NCBI GenBank assembly: GCA_903870685.1 | Contig: CAIQDX010000094.1 | Coordinates: forward strand, 1-64,000 | From: an uncultured Chitinophagaceae bacterium | GTDB taxonomy: Bacteria > Bacteroidota > Bacteroidia > Chitinophagales > Chitinophagaceae | Direction: 5' to 3' | DNA length: 64,000 nucleotides | Shown: positions 30,701 to 40,005 of the stretch, in pieces | Layout of the letters: the number at the start of each line of letters is the position of its first letter | Position numbering within the stretch: position 1 is the first letter of the stretch | Translations under genes and position numbers: made by a program | Notes under the pieces: generated by a model | The model's input: only the letters and a program-made list of their open reading frames with translations | The model's database searches: none | What the model was told of the DNA's origin: nothing

Positions 30701-31152
30701 ATGATGAGGCTATCGGTACTGTTCTGCAAGGAATGTATACTTTGAATGGTGTTGATTATTCTTTTGATAATGAGGACCCGATCATTATTCATCCCGAAGA
30801 TATTGAAGTAACTGTTCAGGAAATTCCCGGATTTGAAGTGGCAAGCAAAGGAAATCTTACAGTTGCTTTGGATATTACCATCAGCGAAATACTGCAAAAA
30901 GAAGGTAATGCCCGTGAATTTGTAAATCGAATTCAAACCATCCGAAAAGAAAGCGGTTTTGACCTGACAGATCGCATAAATGTGGAGGTTTTAGAGAACA
31001 AAAATCTGTATTCTTCCATTAATGATAATAAAATCTATATTTGCGGCGAAATTTTGGCTGACGATATTGCTTGGGTAACCCAATTAAACGGGGGCACCGA
31101 GATAGAAGTGAACGAAATTTTAATAAAAGTTACCATAACAAAAAAAGGATAA
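27769..31152 (+). CDS. ileS: Isoleucine--tRNA ligase (eukaryotic-like type)
   Basis: This class I synthetase charges tRNA-Ile and edits Val-tRNA-Ile. It has 1127 residues, longer than the E. coli type (about 940). The HIGH region reads PPSANGMPGIHHV (near residues 49-61), and the KMSKS loop is NKMSKRLGN near residue 668. The CP1 editing domain lies between them, and an anticodon-binding domain with a long C-terminal extension follows. The HIGH wording and length fit the eukaryotic-like IleRS branch, which is generally less sensitive to mupirocin (family knowledge). Only six bases separate it from the following DksA-like gene, so the two are co-transcribed. Confidence 0.96.
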   Translation: MSAKYKEFSGLNLPAIEKEILQKWEESNAFEQSVTLREGATPFVFYEGPPSANGMPGIHHVISRTLKDMVCRYKTMQGFQVKRKGGWDTHGLPIELGVEKELGITKEDIGKKISVEDYNKKCREAVLRYKNEWDNITKKMGYWVDLNDPYITFENNYIESLWWILKQLYNKELLYESVSIQPYSPAAGTGLSSHELNQPGTYKDVKDTSAVAMFRAVQDEKNIFLHDAEVFFLAWTTTPWTLPSNLGLTVGPNIDYVLVQTFNPYTHLPICVVLAKALLNKYFKEEGENGDFENYSSEIKLLPWKIISEFKGIELENCRYEQLMPYEANSAEVAGGDPFRIILGDFVTTEDGTGIVHTAPAFGADDYKVGKKNNIGILTMVDRQGKFLDGLGEFSNRYVKNYKDEKDYVDVNVDICVKLKKENRAFKVEKYEHSYPHCWRTDKPILYYPLDAWFIKTTALKDRMVDLNKTINWKPKSTGEGRFGNWLENMVDWNLSRSRYWGTPLPVWRTEDGNEEVCIGSIIELLEKAEEAKKVLGDTINKNLSTSNLDLHKPFVDEIILVSASGKPMKRVADLIDVWFDSGAMPYAQWHFPFENKEIFTNSYPADFICEGVDQTRGWFYTLHAIGSLIKESVVEELEKAGLPTDKVDGRAYKTVVSNGLVLDKNGNKMSKRLGNVVNPFETIEKYGADATRWYLITNASPWDNLKFDLSGIQEVQRKFFGTLYNTYQFFALYANVDGFAFKEKYIPVKDRPEIDRWILSSLNTLIKTVTEALDDYEPTIAGRAIETFVDEYLSNWYVRLCRRRFWKGEYETDKISAYQTLYECLETIIRLMAPISPFFSDAVFQNLNEITGRFNVSSIHHANYPTINVEAIDVDLEARMQLAQEICSLILSLRKKVNIKVRQPLQKVFIPALDDKMHAHIAAIEEIIKSEVNVKEVVILNANNDIIKRKAKANFKTLGKRLGNQMKLAADLISKLDDEAIGTVLQGMYTLNGVDYSFDNEDPIIIHPEDIEVTVQEIPGFEVASKGNLTVALDITISEILQKEGNAREFVNRIQTIRKESGFDLTDRINVEVLENKNLYSSINDNKIYICGEILADDIAWVTQLNGGTEIEVNEILIKVTITKKG

Positions 31153-31158
31153 AACAGT

Positions 31159-32040
31159 ATGGCTACAAAGAAACCTGCTCCTAAAAAAGCTGTAAAAGCT
31201 GTTGTAAAACCAGCAAAAAAGGCTGCTAAACCAGCCCCTAAAAAAGTAACTCCGGCTAAAAAAGCTGTTAAGGTAGTGGCCAAAAAAGCCACGCCTACTA
31301 AGAAAGTTACTCCTGCTAAAAAAGTAGTGGCTAAAAAAGTTGTTCCTGTTAAAAAAGCTGTAAAGGCAAAGGTAATACCTGCTAAAAAAGTAGTGGCCAA
31401 ACATGTTGTTGCCCCTAAAAAAGCTGCACCTGTTAAGCATACACCTGCTCCTGCTGTTAAGGTAATAACTAAAGCAAAAGTGGAAGTAAAAAAAGTTACA
31501 CCACCCCCTACTAAACCATTAAAAAAACAACCGGAACCATTGAAAGAAGTGAAAGTACCTAAGACCAGCGTTAAAACAAGTGTAGCTTATAAACCGCAAT
31601 ACACACCTTTAGAAAAAAGGACAGACAATCAAAGATCGAATGAGCCGATTGTTAGATATAGTGATACTGAATTAACAGATTTCAGAGATTTGATTAATAG
31701 AAAAATGGAAGCTGCTAAAAAAGAATTGGCTTACTTACAAGGATTAATTACCCGTAAAGATGAAATGGGTGGTGATGAAAGCGATAACCGTTATATCACC
31801 ATGGAAGATGGCGGAATGAGCATGGAACGCGAACAATTAAGTCAAATGGCAAGTCGCCAAATCCAGTATATCGATCATTTGGAAAAAGCGATCATGCGCA
31901 TTGAAAATAAAACATATGGTATTTGTCGTGTTACAGGAAAATTAATTGACAAAGCTCGTTTACGTGCTGTACCTCATGCAACTTTAAGTTTAGAAGCAAA
32001 GCTGGGTTTAGTAAAACCTTCTGCAACTATCAACGAATAA
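31159..32040 (+). CDS. DksA/TraR-like protein with a lysine/alanine/proline-rich N-terminal tail
   Basis: This 293-residue protein has two parts. Residues 1-130 are a low-complexity tail of AKKV/PAKK-like repeats, similar to histone H1 or bacterial Hc1-type tails, expected to bind nucleic acid. Residues 150-290 form a DksA-like coiled coil (LINRKMEAAKKELAYLQG) and the end YGICRVTGKLIDKARLRAVP. In classical DksA this end has a four-cysteine zinc finger. Here only the first Cys remains; the others are Thr, His or Ser. This loss is usual in Bacteroidota homologues. It may modulate RNA polymerase. Co-transcribed with ileS; a terminator follows. Confidence 0.85.
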   Translation: MATKKPAPKKAVKAVVKPAKKAAKPAPKKVTPAKKAVKVVAKKATPTKKVTPAKKVVAKKVVPVKKAVKAKVIPAKKVVAKHVVAPKKAAPVKHTPAPAVKVITKAKVEVKKVTPPPTKPLKKQPEPLKEVKVPKTSVKTSVAYKPQYTPLEKRTDNQRSNEPIVRYSDTELTDFRDLINRKMEAAKKELAYLQGLITRKDEMGGDESDNRYITMEDGGMSMEREQLSQMASRQIQYIDHLEKAIMRIENKTYGICRVTGKLIDKARLRAVPHATLSLEAKLGLVKPSATINE

Positions 32041-32060
32041 CATTATTATAAATTTGCTTT

Positions 32061-32092
32061 AAGGCTGCCGAAAGGTGGCCTTTTTTATTTTT
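32061..32092 (+). terminator. Terminator of the ileS-dksA-like unit
   Basis: A 9-bp stem (32061-32069 with 32074-32082) closes a GAAA loop and is followed by a T-rich run. Confidence 0.85.
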
Positions 32093-32120
32093 AAGAAATA
32101 AATTTTATTTCAGTCAACAA

Positions 32121-35100
32121 TTAATTCTTTTTTATCACCGCTTCATTCATTTGTTTAATGAAACGCAGCATGGCTTCCATTCCTTTAATTTGTTCAACAA
32201 CCAATAAGAAATTTTTTCCGGCTTGTTTTAATTTTGCTTTGTTGGTTCCTGTTTGCAAAAAGCTTAAAACATTTTTAAATAAATCAGATTCGAAATAAGG
32301 AGAGTCGGGTTTATTAATAAAATAGCAACGAAGTATTTCACTTTTCAAAGTCATCTTTTCAAAACCTAATTCAACGGCCATCCAACGGCAACGAACCGTT
32401 GTAAAAAGATCTTCTACTTGTGATGGAATAGGACCAAAACGATCGACCATTTCTTTATAAAACTCTTGTAAGTCTTCTTCTTTTTCGCAACTATCTAATC
32501 TTGTATAAAGCGATAACCGTTCGGTAATACTTTCAACATAAGAATCAGGAATTAAAATTTCAAGATCAGTATCGATTGTACAATCACTTACAAAATCATC
32601 TTGTTTTGAAATCTCTTCTTTAAATAAATCTTTGAACTCCGTTCTCTTCAATTCTCGAATAGCTTCTTCTAAAATTTTCTGATACATTTCAAAACCAATC
32701 TCTGCCATAAATCCACTTTGTTCACCACCTAACATGTTGCCTGCACCACGAATATCTAAGTCACGCATTGCAATCTGGAAGCCACTTCCAAGGTCACTGA
32801 ACTGTTCTAATGTTTGCAAACGTTTACGAGAATCGGTTGGCAAACTACTCATCGGCGGAGCCAATAAATAACAGAATGCTTTTTTATTACTGCGACCAAC
32901 ACGACCACGCAATTGATGCAAATCACTTAAACCAAAATGATGTGCATTATTTACAATGATGGTATTTGTATTTGGAATATCAACTCCGCTTTCAACAATA
33001 TTTGTACAAACTAAAACATCATATTTTTTATCAATGAAATCTAAAATTCTTTCTTCCAATTCATTACCTTCTAATTGACCATGCGCAAAACCAACACTTA
33101 GATCGGGACATAATCCTTGTATCAATGCAGCCATTTCAGCCAAACCATGAACACGATTATGAATGAAGAAAACTTGTCCGCCTCTTTCTGTTTCAAAATA
33201 AATCGCATCGCGAATAAAATCATCATTAAAAATTCTTACTTCTGTTTGAATCGGTTGACGATTTGGCGGCGGTGTATTGATGATGCTGAGATCTCTTGCG
33301 CCCATCAAACTAAATTGCAGTGTTCGTGGAATAGGTGTTGCTGTTAGTGTTAAGCAATCAACATTTGTTTTAAGTGTTTTCAATTTTTCTTTATGCCCCA
33401 CACCAAATTTTTGTTCTTCATCAATCACCATTAAACCCAAATTTTTAAACTTAACTTCTTTCCCTAACAAACCATGTGTGCCTATGATGATATCAATTTT
33501 TCCTTCTTCTAATTTTTTAAATGTTTCTTTTTTTTCTTTGGATGATTTGAAACGGTTTACATAATCAACCGTAACAGGAAAATCTTTGAAACGATCTTTA
33601 AAAGTTTGATAGTGTTGATACGCTAAAATTGTTGTAGGAACAAGAATCGCTGCCTGCTTTCCATCGCAACAAGTTTTAAATGCAGCACGAATGGCAATTT
33701 CTGTTTTACCAAAACCAACATCACCACAAACTAAACGATCCATTGGTGATGTAGATTCCATATCTTTTTTTACATCAGCAGTTGCTTTACTTTGATCGGG
33801 CGTGTCTTCATAAATAAAACTTGCTTCCAATTCTGTTTGCATATAATTATCGGGCATATGCTGAAACCCTTGCTGTGCTTTGCGTTGAGCGTATAACTTA
33901 ATTAAATCAAAAGCAATTTCTTTTACTTTGATCTTTGTTTTTTCTTTCAGCTTGCTCCAAACTTCACTTCCTAATTTATTTATTTTCGGCACCGTTCCTT
34001 CTTTGCCGGTGTACTTCGAAATTTTATGCAGCGAATTAATATTCACATATAAAATATCGCTGTCTTTATAAATAATTCTTACAGCTTCCTGCACTCTTCC
34101 ATTCACTTCAATTTTTTGTAACCCACTATACGTTCCAACGCCATGATCGATATGCGAAACATAATCGCCGGGTTGCAGATCACGCAATGTTTTTAAAGTA
34201 AGCGCTTTGTTTTTATTATAAGCTTGTTTGACTTTGTATTTATGATAACGTTGAAATATCTGATGATCGGTATAACAAACAACTTTCAAATCATCGTCAA
34301 AAAATCCTTCGTGAATACTTGTAGGAACAGGAACAAATTGAATTTCAGTTTTAAGATCTTGAAAGATGCTGTTTAATCTTTCTAGTTGTCGTGGCTGTTC
34401 GGCAAAAATATAAATGCCGTATTTTTTATTCTCATGATCTTTCAAATCTTTAATTAATAAATCAAACTGTCGATTAAATGATGGTTGCGATTTTGTGTTG
34501 AATTCAATTTCATAATTTGCTAATTGCGATTTGTAACCAAACTCAATTAAATGTCGTTGCTGAATTTGTCGCTCAATAGTTGCAGCCGGAACAAAATCTT
34601 GTAGCGAAACTTCTTTTAAAATTTTAGTTTCATCGTCATCTTCGCTCTCTTCTGCTTTATGTGTTAAACCTGCAGCATTTCTTTCTAAGTACAATCCCAA
34701 ATCTTCTTCTTCGGTTTCAATTTTTTGTTTGATCACATCCCAATCTTTTAACCAAACAATTGTGTTTTCGGGTAAAAATTCAAGCAACGAAACTTTATCA
34801 CCTGTGTCGAATTGTGTTTCAACATTTGGTATAATATTTACTTGCATAATTTTTCTTTCACTCAATTGTGTTTCGGGATCGAATATGCGAATACTATCCA
34901 CTTCGTTTCCAAATAATTCAACACGATAAGGCTTTTCATTTCCAAAAGAATAAATATCTAAAATGCCGCCACGCATGGCAAACTGGCCGGGTTCGTACAC
35001 AAAATCGGTTCGTTCAAAACCATACATCACAAAGAGTTCCATCAATCCTTCTAAATTAATGGTATCATTTGTTTTAATACTGATGATATTGCCTCGCAAC

Positions 35101-35522
35101 GTATTTGGCAACACAACTTTTTCAAATAATGCTTCAGGATATGTGATGATTATTTTTTTATTTCCACCAACAGAAAGTTTAGTAAGCATTTCGGTTCGCA
35201 ACATCACATGCGATGAATTCAATAACTTAAAATTCTTTCTATTTTTAAATGAAGAAGGAAAATAAAATAAATCTAACGCATCGGTTAAATTCTCAACAGT
35301 ATTATGAAAATAGGCTGCATCTTCTGCATCATTTAAAACAACCAAATGATTTAATTCCTGGCAATTGGGATGCGTAAAAATGCTACTCACAACAAACTCA
35401 GAACTACTACCACGTAAATTTTTAAGGAAAATTTTTTGAGGGTCGGCAAAAGAAAGCCTGTCCGCCAACTGAAAAAGGAGGGGTGAATTTTTATACAGAT
35501 CTAACAACACACTTAAATTCAT
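32121..35522 (-). CDS. mfd: Transcription-repair coupling factor
   Basis: This 1133-residue SF2 translocase removes stalled RNA polymerase and recruits UvrA for repair. From the N-terminus there is a UvrB-like region (FAMRGGILDIYSFGNEKP), the RNA polymerase interaction domain (LQPGDYVSHIDHGVG), the motor with Walker A GDVGFGKTEIAIRA near residue 600 and the DEEQ box (MVIDEEQKFGV), then the TRG motif region (HQLRGRVGRS) and the C-terminal regulatory domain. The start follows TATCTTTG (35533-35540) closely. It is the only gene in its transcript as far as can be seen. Confidence 0.97.
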   Translation of the reverse strand: MNLSVLLDLYKNSPLLFQLADRLSFADPQKIFLKNLRGSSSEFVVSSIFTHPNCQELNHLVVLNDAEDAAYFHNTVENLTDALDLFYFPSSFKNRKNFKLLNSSHVMLRTEMLTKLSVGGNKKIIITYPEALFEKVVLPNTLRGNIISIKTNDTINLEGLMELFVMYGFERTDFVYEPGQFAMRGGILDIYSFGNEKPYRVELFGNEVDSIRIFDPETQLSERKIMQVNIIPNVETQFDTGDKVSLLEFLPENTIVWLKDWDVIKQKIETEEEDLGLYLERNAAGLTHKAEESEDDDETKILKEVSLQDFVPAATIERQIQQRHLIEFGYKSQLANYEIEFNTKSQPSFNRQFDLLIKDLKDHENKKYGIYIFAEQPRQLERLNSIFQDLKTEIQFVPVPTSIHEGFFDDDLKVVCYTDHQIFQRYHKYKVKQAYNKNKALTLKTLRDLQPGDYVSHIDHGVGTYSGLQKIEVNGRVQEAVRIIYKDSDILYVNINSLHKISKYTGKEGTVPKINKLGSEVWSKLKEKTKIKVKEIAFDLIKLYAQRKAQQGFQHMPDNYMQTELEASFIYEDTPDQSKATADVKKDMESTSPMDRLVCGDVGFGKTEIAIRAAFKTCCDGKQAAILVPTTILAYQHYQTFKDRFKDFPVTVDYVNRFKSSKEKKETFKKLEEGKIDIIIGTHGLLGKEVKFKNLGLMVIDEEQKFGVGHKEKLKTLKTNVDCLTLTATPIPRTLQFSLMGARDLSIINTPPPNRQPIQTEVRIFNDDFIRDAIYFETERGGQVFFIHNRVHGLAEMAALIQGLCPDLSVGFAHGQLEGNELEERILDFIDKKYDVLVCTNIVESGVDIPNTNTIIVNNAHHFGLSDLHQLRGRVGRSNKKAFCYLLAPPMSSLPTDSRKRLQTLEQFSDLGSGFQIAMRDLDIRGAGNMLGGEQSGFMAEIGFEMYQKILEEAIRELKRTEFKDLFKEEISKQDDFVSDCTIDTDLEILIPDSYVESITERLSLYTRLDSCEKEEDLQEFYKEMVDRFGPIPSQVEDLFTTVRCRWMAVELGFEKMTLKSEILRCYFINKPDSPYFESDLFKNVLSFLQTGTNKAKLKQAGKNFLLVVEQIKGMEAMLRFIKQMNEAVIKKN

Positions 35523-35532
35523 AACAACTGCG

Positions 35533-35540
35533 CAAAGATA
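35533..35540 (-). promoter_or_regulatory. mfd promoter -7 element
   Basis: TATCTTTG on the minus strand, ten bases before the mfd ATG. TTATCTTTGCGCA is shared exactly with the gltX promoter. Confidence 0.6.
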
Positions 35541-35563
35541 ACTTCTTCCTGACTTTCACAAAA

Positions 35564-36031
35564 TTAATAAACAGCGTCGGCATCAACTTTAATGACTGTA
35601 GAAGTAAGTTTTCCTTCCTCCACTTTTATTAAAGCAATGTTATTATTTGCATCGAAAGAGTTTGCATAAAATAGATTGTTGATTTTCGTAAACAAGGAAT
35701 AAGAACCTGGAGGCAACTCAATGATAAAATGTCCCGTATTATCTGACTGAATCGTGGCGACTAATTTTTTATTAATAGATAAATAAAAAGCTGAAGTGCC
35801 GTTACGAGCCACATCTTTAATATTTGTTGCTTCATAAAAATAAACAATAGTAGAAAAAGGAAATGGTTTTGCTGTTTCTACACCAGGTATTGGCATTTGA
35901 TTTCCGGATATTTTATAAACAAAACCATCGATGCCTTGATGAATTATTTTCGGTGTTTTTTGATTATTTACCGATGAACAAGATGTAATTGTTAAAACAG
36001 AATAAAAGATTATCAAAAGTATTTTTGACAT
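35564..36031 (-). CDS. Hypothetical lipoprotein with a carboxypeptidase-regulatory-like fold
   Basis: This 155-residue lipoprotein has lipobox TITSC (Cys near residue 18). The mature part has a GIDGFVYKISGNQMPIPG start and IQSDNTGHFIIELPPGSYSLF. These are typical of the Ig-like regulatory or transthyretin-like domain found in many Bacteroidota surface proteins, where the domain mediates binding. No partner is obvious. It is divergent from the secreted subtilase, about 64 bases apart, so shared regulation is possible. Confidence 0.7.
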   Translation of the reverse strand: MSKILLIIFYSVLTITSCSSVNNQKTPKIIHQGIDGFVYKISGNQMPIPGVETAKPFPFSTIVYFYEATNIKDVARNGTSAFYLSINKKLVATIQSDNTGHFIIELPPGSYSLFTKINNLFYANSFDANNNIALIKVEEGKLTSTVIKVDADAVY

Positions 36032-36095
36032 ACCGCAAAATATATGTTTAAAGTATCTAAATTTAGAAATTAAATACAGGATTTAATCGTTTTAT

Positions 36096-39000
36096 ATGAG
36101 GAAAAAAAATTTACTATTATTATTATTGATTTGCATTTGCTATTCTGCAATGTCGCAAGTAACAACAAATGTAAAAGTATTACAAAACTTTGCACATCAA
36201 CATCGTCTTAAAGAAGATGTGGAATATAAAAATGCAGTTGCAATTGCTAATAAAAATGGTTGGCCAATTATTCAAGTTGGGAAGAATGGTTCTGTAATGA
36301 CATTACAATCTATAAATGATAAAGGTTTTCCGGTTTATTATGTTACTTATAATAATATAATTGCAGCTGCAACAACAAGAGCTAATCAATTATGGCCAGG
36401 TGGAAGTTCAGGACTTAGTTTAAGTGGTTCATCCTCTTCAGTATCCGGGAAATTAGGTATTTGGGATGCAGGATTAATATTAAAAAATCATGTTGAATTT
36501 GTTCCTGGCAGTGGCATAAGTCGTGTTTTGCAAAAAGATTCTTCAACTGCAGGTGCATTGGGTGATCATGCTACTCACACATCTGGGACTATGATTGCAA
36601 GTGGCGTAAATCCTATTGCAAAAGGAATGGCATTTGGTTTACAGCAATTGATAGGATATAGCACCAATAGAAATGAAATTTCAAATATGACAGCAGAGTC
36701 TGCAAATCTTCTTCTATCAAATCATTCTTATGGATTTCCCGGTGGTTGGTATAACGGATCTAATGGCTGGAGTTGGTATGGTGATACTTTACTTGTAAAT
36801 ACAGTTAAGTCAGATTTATGTGGTCATTATGGAGATAACAATAGTGGTGGAGCTCAATTGTATGATTCCATTTCGTTTAATGCCCCCTACTATCAAATAG
36901 TTTTTGCTGCCGGAAATAGTAATGGAAATAATGCAGCAAATGGACAAGGCCCGGCTTTGGGTACGAGTTATTTATATAATGGCGCAGTTACAAAAACAAG
37001 AACTGCAAATATTCCAAATAACCCAACTTATGGTTCAATATCAGGTGGCCAAACTGCGAAAAATATGTTAGTCGTTGGTGCAGTGAATGGATTACCTAAT
37101 GGCTATAGTTCGCCAAACGATGTACAAATAGGTGATTTTAGTTCATGGGGACCAACAAATGATGGTAGAATAAAACCTGATATTGTGGCTGATGGAATAA
37201 ATGTTACTTCAACAGTTTCAACAACAACCACTTCTTATGGAACTGAAAGTGGCACATCAATGTCTTCACCCAATGCAACAGGTTCATTATTATTGTTACA
37301 GGAATATTATAATCAAAAACATCCCGGTGTTTTTATGCGTGCTTCAACTTTAAAAGCATTGGCTATTCACACTGCAGATGAAGCAGGATTAGCACCCGGT
37401 CCGGATTATATTTATGGTTATGGATTATTAAATGTATTAAAGGCTTCAAGTGTTATTACATCTTCTTTCAATAATAAAACTGATTCAATTATTGAGAAGA
37501 CACTAACAAGCGGAACACCTTATACTTTTAATGTTGTTGCATCGGGCAATGGTCCTTTAAAAGCAACGATCGCTTGGACTGATCACCCTGGCTATGTTGA
37601 TAATGTTAACTATTTTAATACTAATCCCGAATTAGTTAATGACCTTGATTTAAAAATTACTTCCGGAAGTTCAACTTATTATCCATGGATATTAAATCCA
37701 AATGTTCCAACAGCAGCTGCAACAAAAGGAATTGATAATGTAAACAATATGGAACAAGTACAAATTGATAGTGTTGTTCCCGGTAAAACATATACGATCA
37801 CTGTTTCAAATAAAGGAACATTGGTAACGGGTTCTCAAGCCTTCTCCATAATTATTAGTGGCATGGGCGGAAATGCATATTGCACTTCAGCATCAACAAA
37901 CACAACAGGTTCAAGAATTGATAGTGTTTCATTCAGTAATGTCACAAATAAAAATACAGCAGGTCATAGCAGTTATTCAAATTTCACCAACTTAACTGCA
38001 AACATTCAACCTAATCAAACAATTCCTATTTCGATAAAAATAAACAGTAGCGATGCAAGCAGCGCTAATCGTGTTGTAAAAGTTTATATGGATTATAATA
38101 ATAATGGAACATTTACTGATGCTGGAGAATTTGTTGCATCCAATGTTTCGAACATAAGTTCAATTAGTGGTACCGGTGGAATATTTACAGCAAATATTAC
38201 AACACCAAATGGTTTAACAATTGGTAATTATGGTGTGATGCGAATTGTTTTACAAGACAGCACAAGTGGAACAGCAACTGTTGGTCCTTGTACTAATTAT
38301 ACAAATGGCGAAACACAGGATTATCGTTATCAGGTTGTATCGCCAAGTCATGATATCTCTGTTTTACAAGTTATATCGCCTGTTTCCGGAAGTACATTTA
38401 ATAATTCACAATTGTTATCTGTTCAGCTTAAGAATGTGGGTACTATTGCGATGTCAAATATTTCACTTACTGCATCTATCAAAAACGGAACGACCACTGT
38501 TGCAAATTTAACAGGTACTTTCCCTGCCACTGTAAGTGCTGGTAATACTATGATCTATACTTTTCAAACACCATTTAATTTATCTGCATCAACAACATAT
38601 AATTTTGTTGTAACTGCAACTACGCCTGGTGATCAATTATCTTTAAATGACACGCTCTTGCAGAGCATTACTACATCTCCAAAAGCTGTTGTAAATGCTA
38701 TAGCTGAATTATGTGGTACTTCAACAGCTTATTTTAGAGTAATTAACCCATCCGCATCTAAATATTTATGGTACACAGCAACACCTATTAATAATTCAGT
38801 TCCATTTTTCATTGGGCCTGTCGGTGCAACAAGTTCAATTCCTACAAATAATACTTTTTATGTATCATCAGGTTTAAGAACAACAATTGGACCTGCTGAT
38901 AATACTGTGTATGGTACTGGAGGATATGGAAGCGGCTTTAACGGTTATTACACTTATGATAGTGCTGCTGTTCCTTTAATAATTGAAACAGCAAAGATTT

Positions 39001-39884
39001 ATGCAAATGCTGCAGGTCAGGTAAAAATAGTTGCGAAGCCTGCATTTACAACTTCAAGTGGAATTTCTTATTATCCAAGTTTAGGAGACAGTGTTATTGT
39101 AGATGTTTATCCTGATATTAATGGAAATGATTTAGGTAATAATTATTATTTGAATTTACATTTAGATAATTCTGTTACAAATTCATACATCATTAGTTTC
39201 AGTTGTTTGAACGGAGCATCTATCTATAGAAACAATGCAGTTTCATCCAGTCCATATCCAATCGGTATTCCAAATATTTTTCAGATAACAACCAACTTAG
39301 TTGCTTCTCCAAATAATTATTATTATTTTTTATATAATATGAAGATTGCCACTATGGATTCATTAAGTGATGTTGTTACTGTAAATGCAACAACTGCGCC
39401 TACTCCAGCCATTTCGCTTTCAGGAAGTAATTTAGTAAGCAGTATAACAAATGCATTAAATTATCAATGGTCTTTGGGTGGAGTTTCTATATCCGGTGCA
39501 ACAAGTAGTACCTATGCACCAACAAAATCGGGTAGTTACACAATTTCAGTTACCGATGCTTTTGGATGTACAAGAACGTCTGCTGCATATAATTATGTTG
39601 TAACGGCTGTTCAAAATGTTACTGCTTCAGAAATTAGTTTAGTGATTTCTCCAAATCCAAATAATGGTGTTTTCCATGTTGGATTTACAACCAATACAAA
39701 AGCCGATGTTGCTGTTGAATTGATTAATACTTCCGGCCAAATTTGTTTAAATAATTCATATCCAAATTTTGTTGGACAATTCAGTCAACAGTATTCAACA
39801 AATAATCTTGCAAGCGGTACTTATATTTTAAAAGTTCAGCAAAACGGAAAAGTGTATGAAAAACAAATAATGATTATTAAATAA
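36096..39884 (+). CDS. Secreted subtilisin-like serine protease (S8) with type IX secretion signal
   Basis: The product has 1262 residues. The signal peptide ends near SAMSQ. The S8 catalytic domain has Asp in LGIWDAG (about residue 125), His in GDHATHTSGTM (about 157) and Ser in GTSMSSPNATG (about 389). It is followed by a jelly-roll P-like domain, a GEVED domain (KVYMDYNNNGTFTDAGEFVA), a CARDB-like domain, an Ig-like segment ending VTDAFGC, and a type-A sorting domain (ISPNPNNGVFHV ... GTYILKVQQNGKVYEKQI). The last is recognised by the T9SS, so the protease is exported across the outer membrane. Terminator at 39906. Confidence 0.93.
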   Translation: MRKKNLLLLLLICICYSAMSQVTTNVKVLQNFAHQHRLKEDVEYKNAVAIANKNGWPIIQVGKNGSVMTLQSINDKGFPVYYVTYNNIIAAATTRANQLWPGGSSGLSLSGSSSSVSGKLGIWDAGLILKNHVEFVPGSGISRVLQKDSSTAGALGDHATHTSGTMIASGVNPIAKGMAFGLQQLIGYSTNRNEISNMTAESANLLLSNHSYGFPGGWYNGSNGWSWYGDTLLVNTVKSDLCGHYGDNNSGGAQLYDSISFNAPYYQIVFAAGNSNGNNAANGQGPALGTSYLYNGAVTKTRTANIPNNPTYGSISGGQTAKNMLVVGAVNGLPNGYSSPNDVQIGDFSSWGPTNDGRIKPDIVADGINVTSTVSTTTTSYGTESGTSMSSPNATGSLLLLQEYYNQKHPGVFMRASTLKALAIHTADEAGLAPGPDYIYGYGLLNVLKASSVITSSFNNKTDSIIEKTLTSGTPYTFNVVASGNGPLKATIAWTDHPGYVDNVNYFNTNPELVNDLDLKITSGSSTYYPWILNPNVPTAAATKGIDNVNNMEQVQIDSVVPGKTYTITVSNKGTLVTGSQAFSIIISGMGGNAYCTSASTNTTGSRIDSVSFSNVTNKNTAGHSSYSNFTNLTANIQPNQTIPISIKINSSDASSANRVVKVYMDYNNNGTFTDAGEFVASNVSNISSISGTGGIFTANITTPNGLTIGNYGVMRIVLQDSTSGTATVGPCTNYTNGETQDYRYQVVSPSHDISVLQVISPVSGSTFNNSQLLSVQLKNVGTIAMSNISLTASIKNGTTTVANLTGTFPATVSAGNTMIYTFQTPFNLSASTTYNFVVTATTPGDQLSLNDTLLQSITTSPKAVVNAIAELCGTSTAYFRVINPSASKYLWYTATPINNSVPFFIGPVGATSSIPTNNTFYVSSGLRTTIGPADNTVYGTGGYGSGFNGYYTYDSAAVPLIIETAKIYANAAGQVKIVAKPAFTTSSGISYYPSLGDSVIVDVYPDINGNDLGNNYYLNLHLDNSVTNSYIISFSCLNGASIYRNNAVSSSPYPIGIPNIFQITTNLVASPNNYYYFLYNMKIATMDSLSDVVTVNATTAPTPAISLSGSNLVSSITNALNYQWSLGGVSISGATSSTYAPTKSGSYTISVTDAFGCTRTSAAYNYVVTAVQNVTASEISLVISPNPNNGVFHVGFTTNTKADVAVELINTSGQICLNNSYPNFVGQFSQQYSTNNLASGTYILKVQQNGKVYEKQIMIIK

Positions 39885-39905
39885 TTTTTTATAATTCTTT
39901 TACCG

Positions 39906-39939
39906 AAGTGCCTTCGATTGATCGAGGGCACTTTTTTTT
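39906..39939 (+). terminator. Terminator of the subtilase gene
   Basis: A 13-bp stem (39906-39918 with 39921-39933) is followed by a run of T. Confidence 0.88.
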
Positions 39940-40005
39940 CGCAATTCATAAACCATGATTCCGGCAATTATAATTGCAGCATGTATATTAGCAAAATTTT
40001 ATTTT

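Noticed and set aside
31035-31440. Long minus-strand open frames opposite the DksA-like gene, rich in Phe/Thr/Leu
   Set aside because: They are the mirror of the repetitive Lys/Ala/Val codons of the plus-strand gene and have no start region or family resemblance.
36096-39884. Asparagine/serine/threonine-rich protein as possible phage tail fibre or adhesin
   Set aside because: A complete S8 catalytic triad and T9SS sorting domain identify a secreted protease; no phage genes are nearby.
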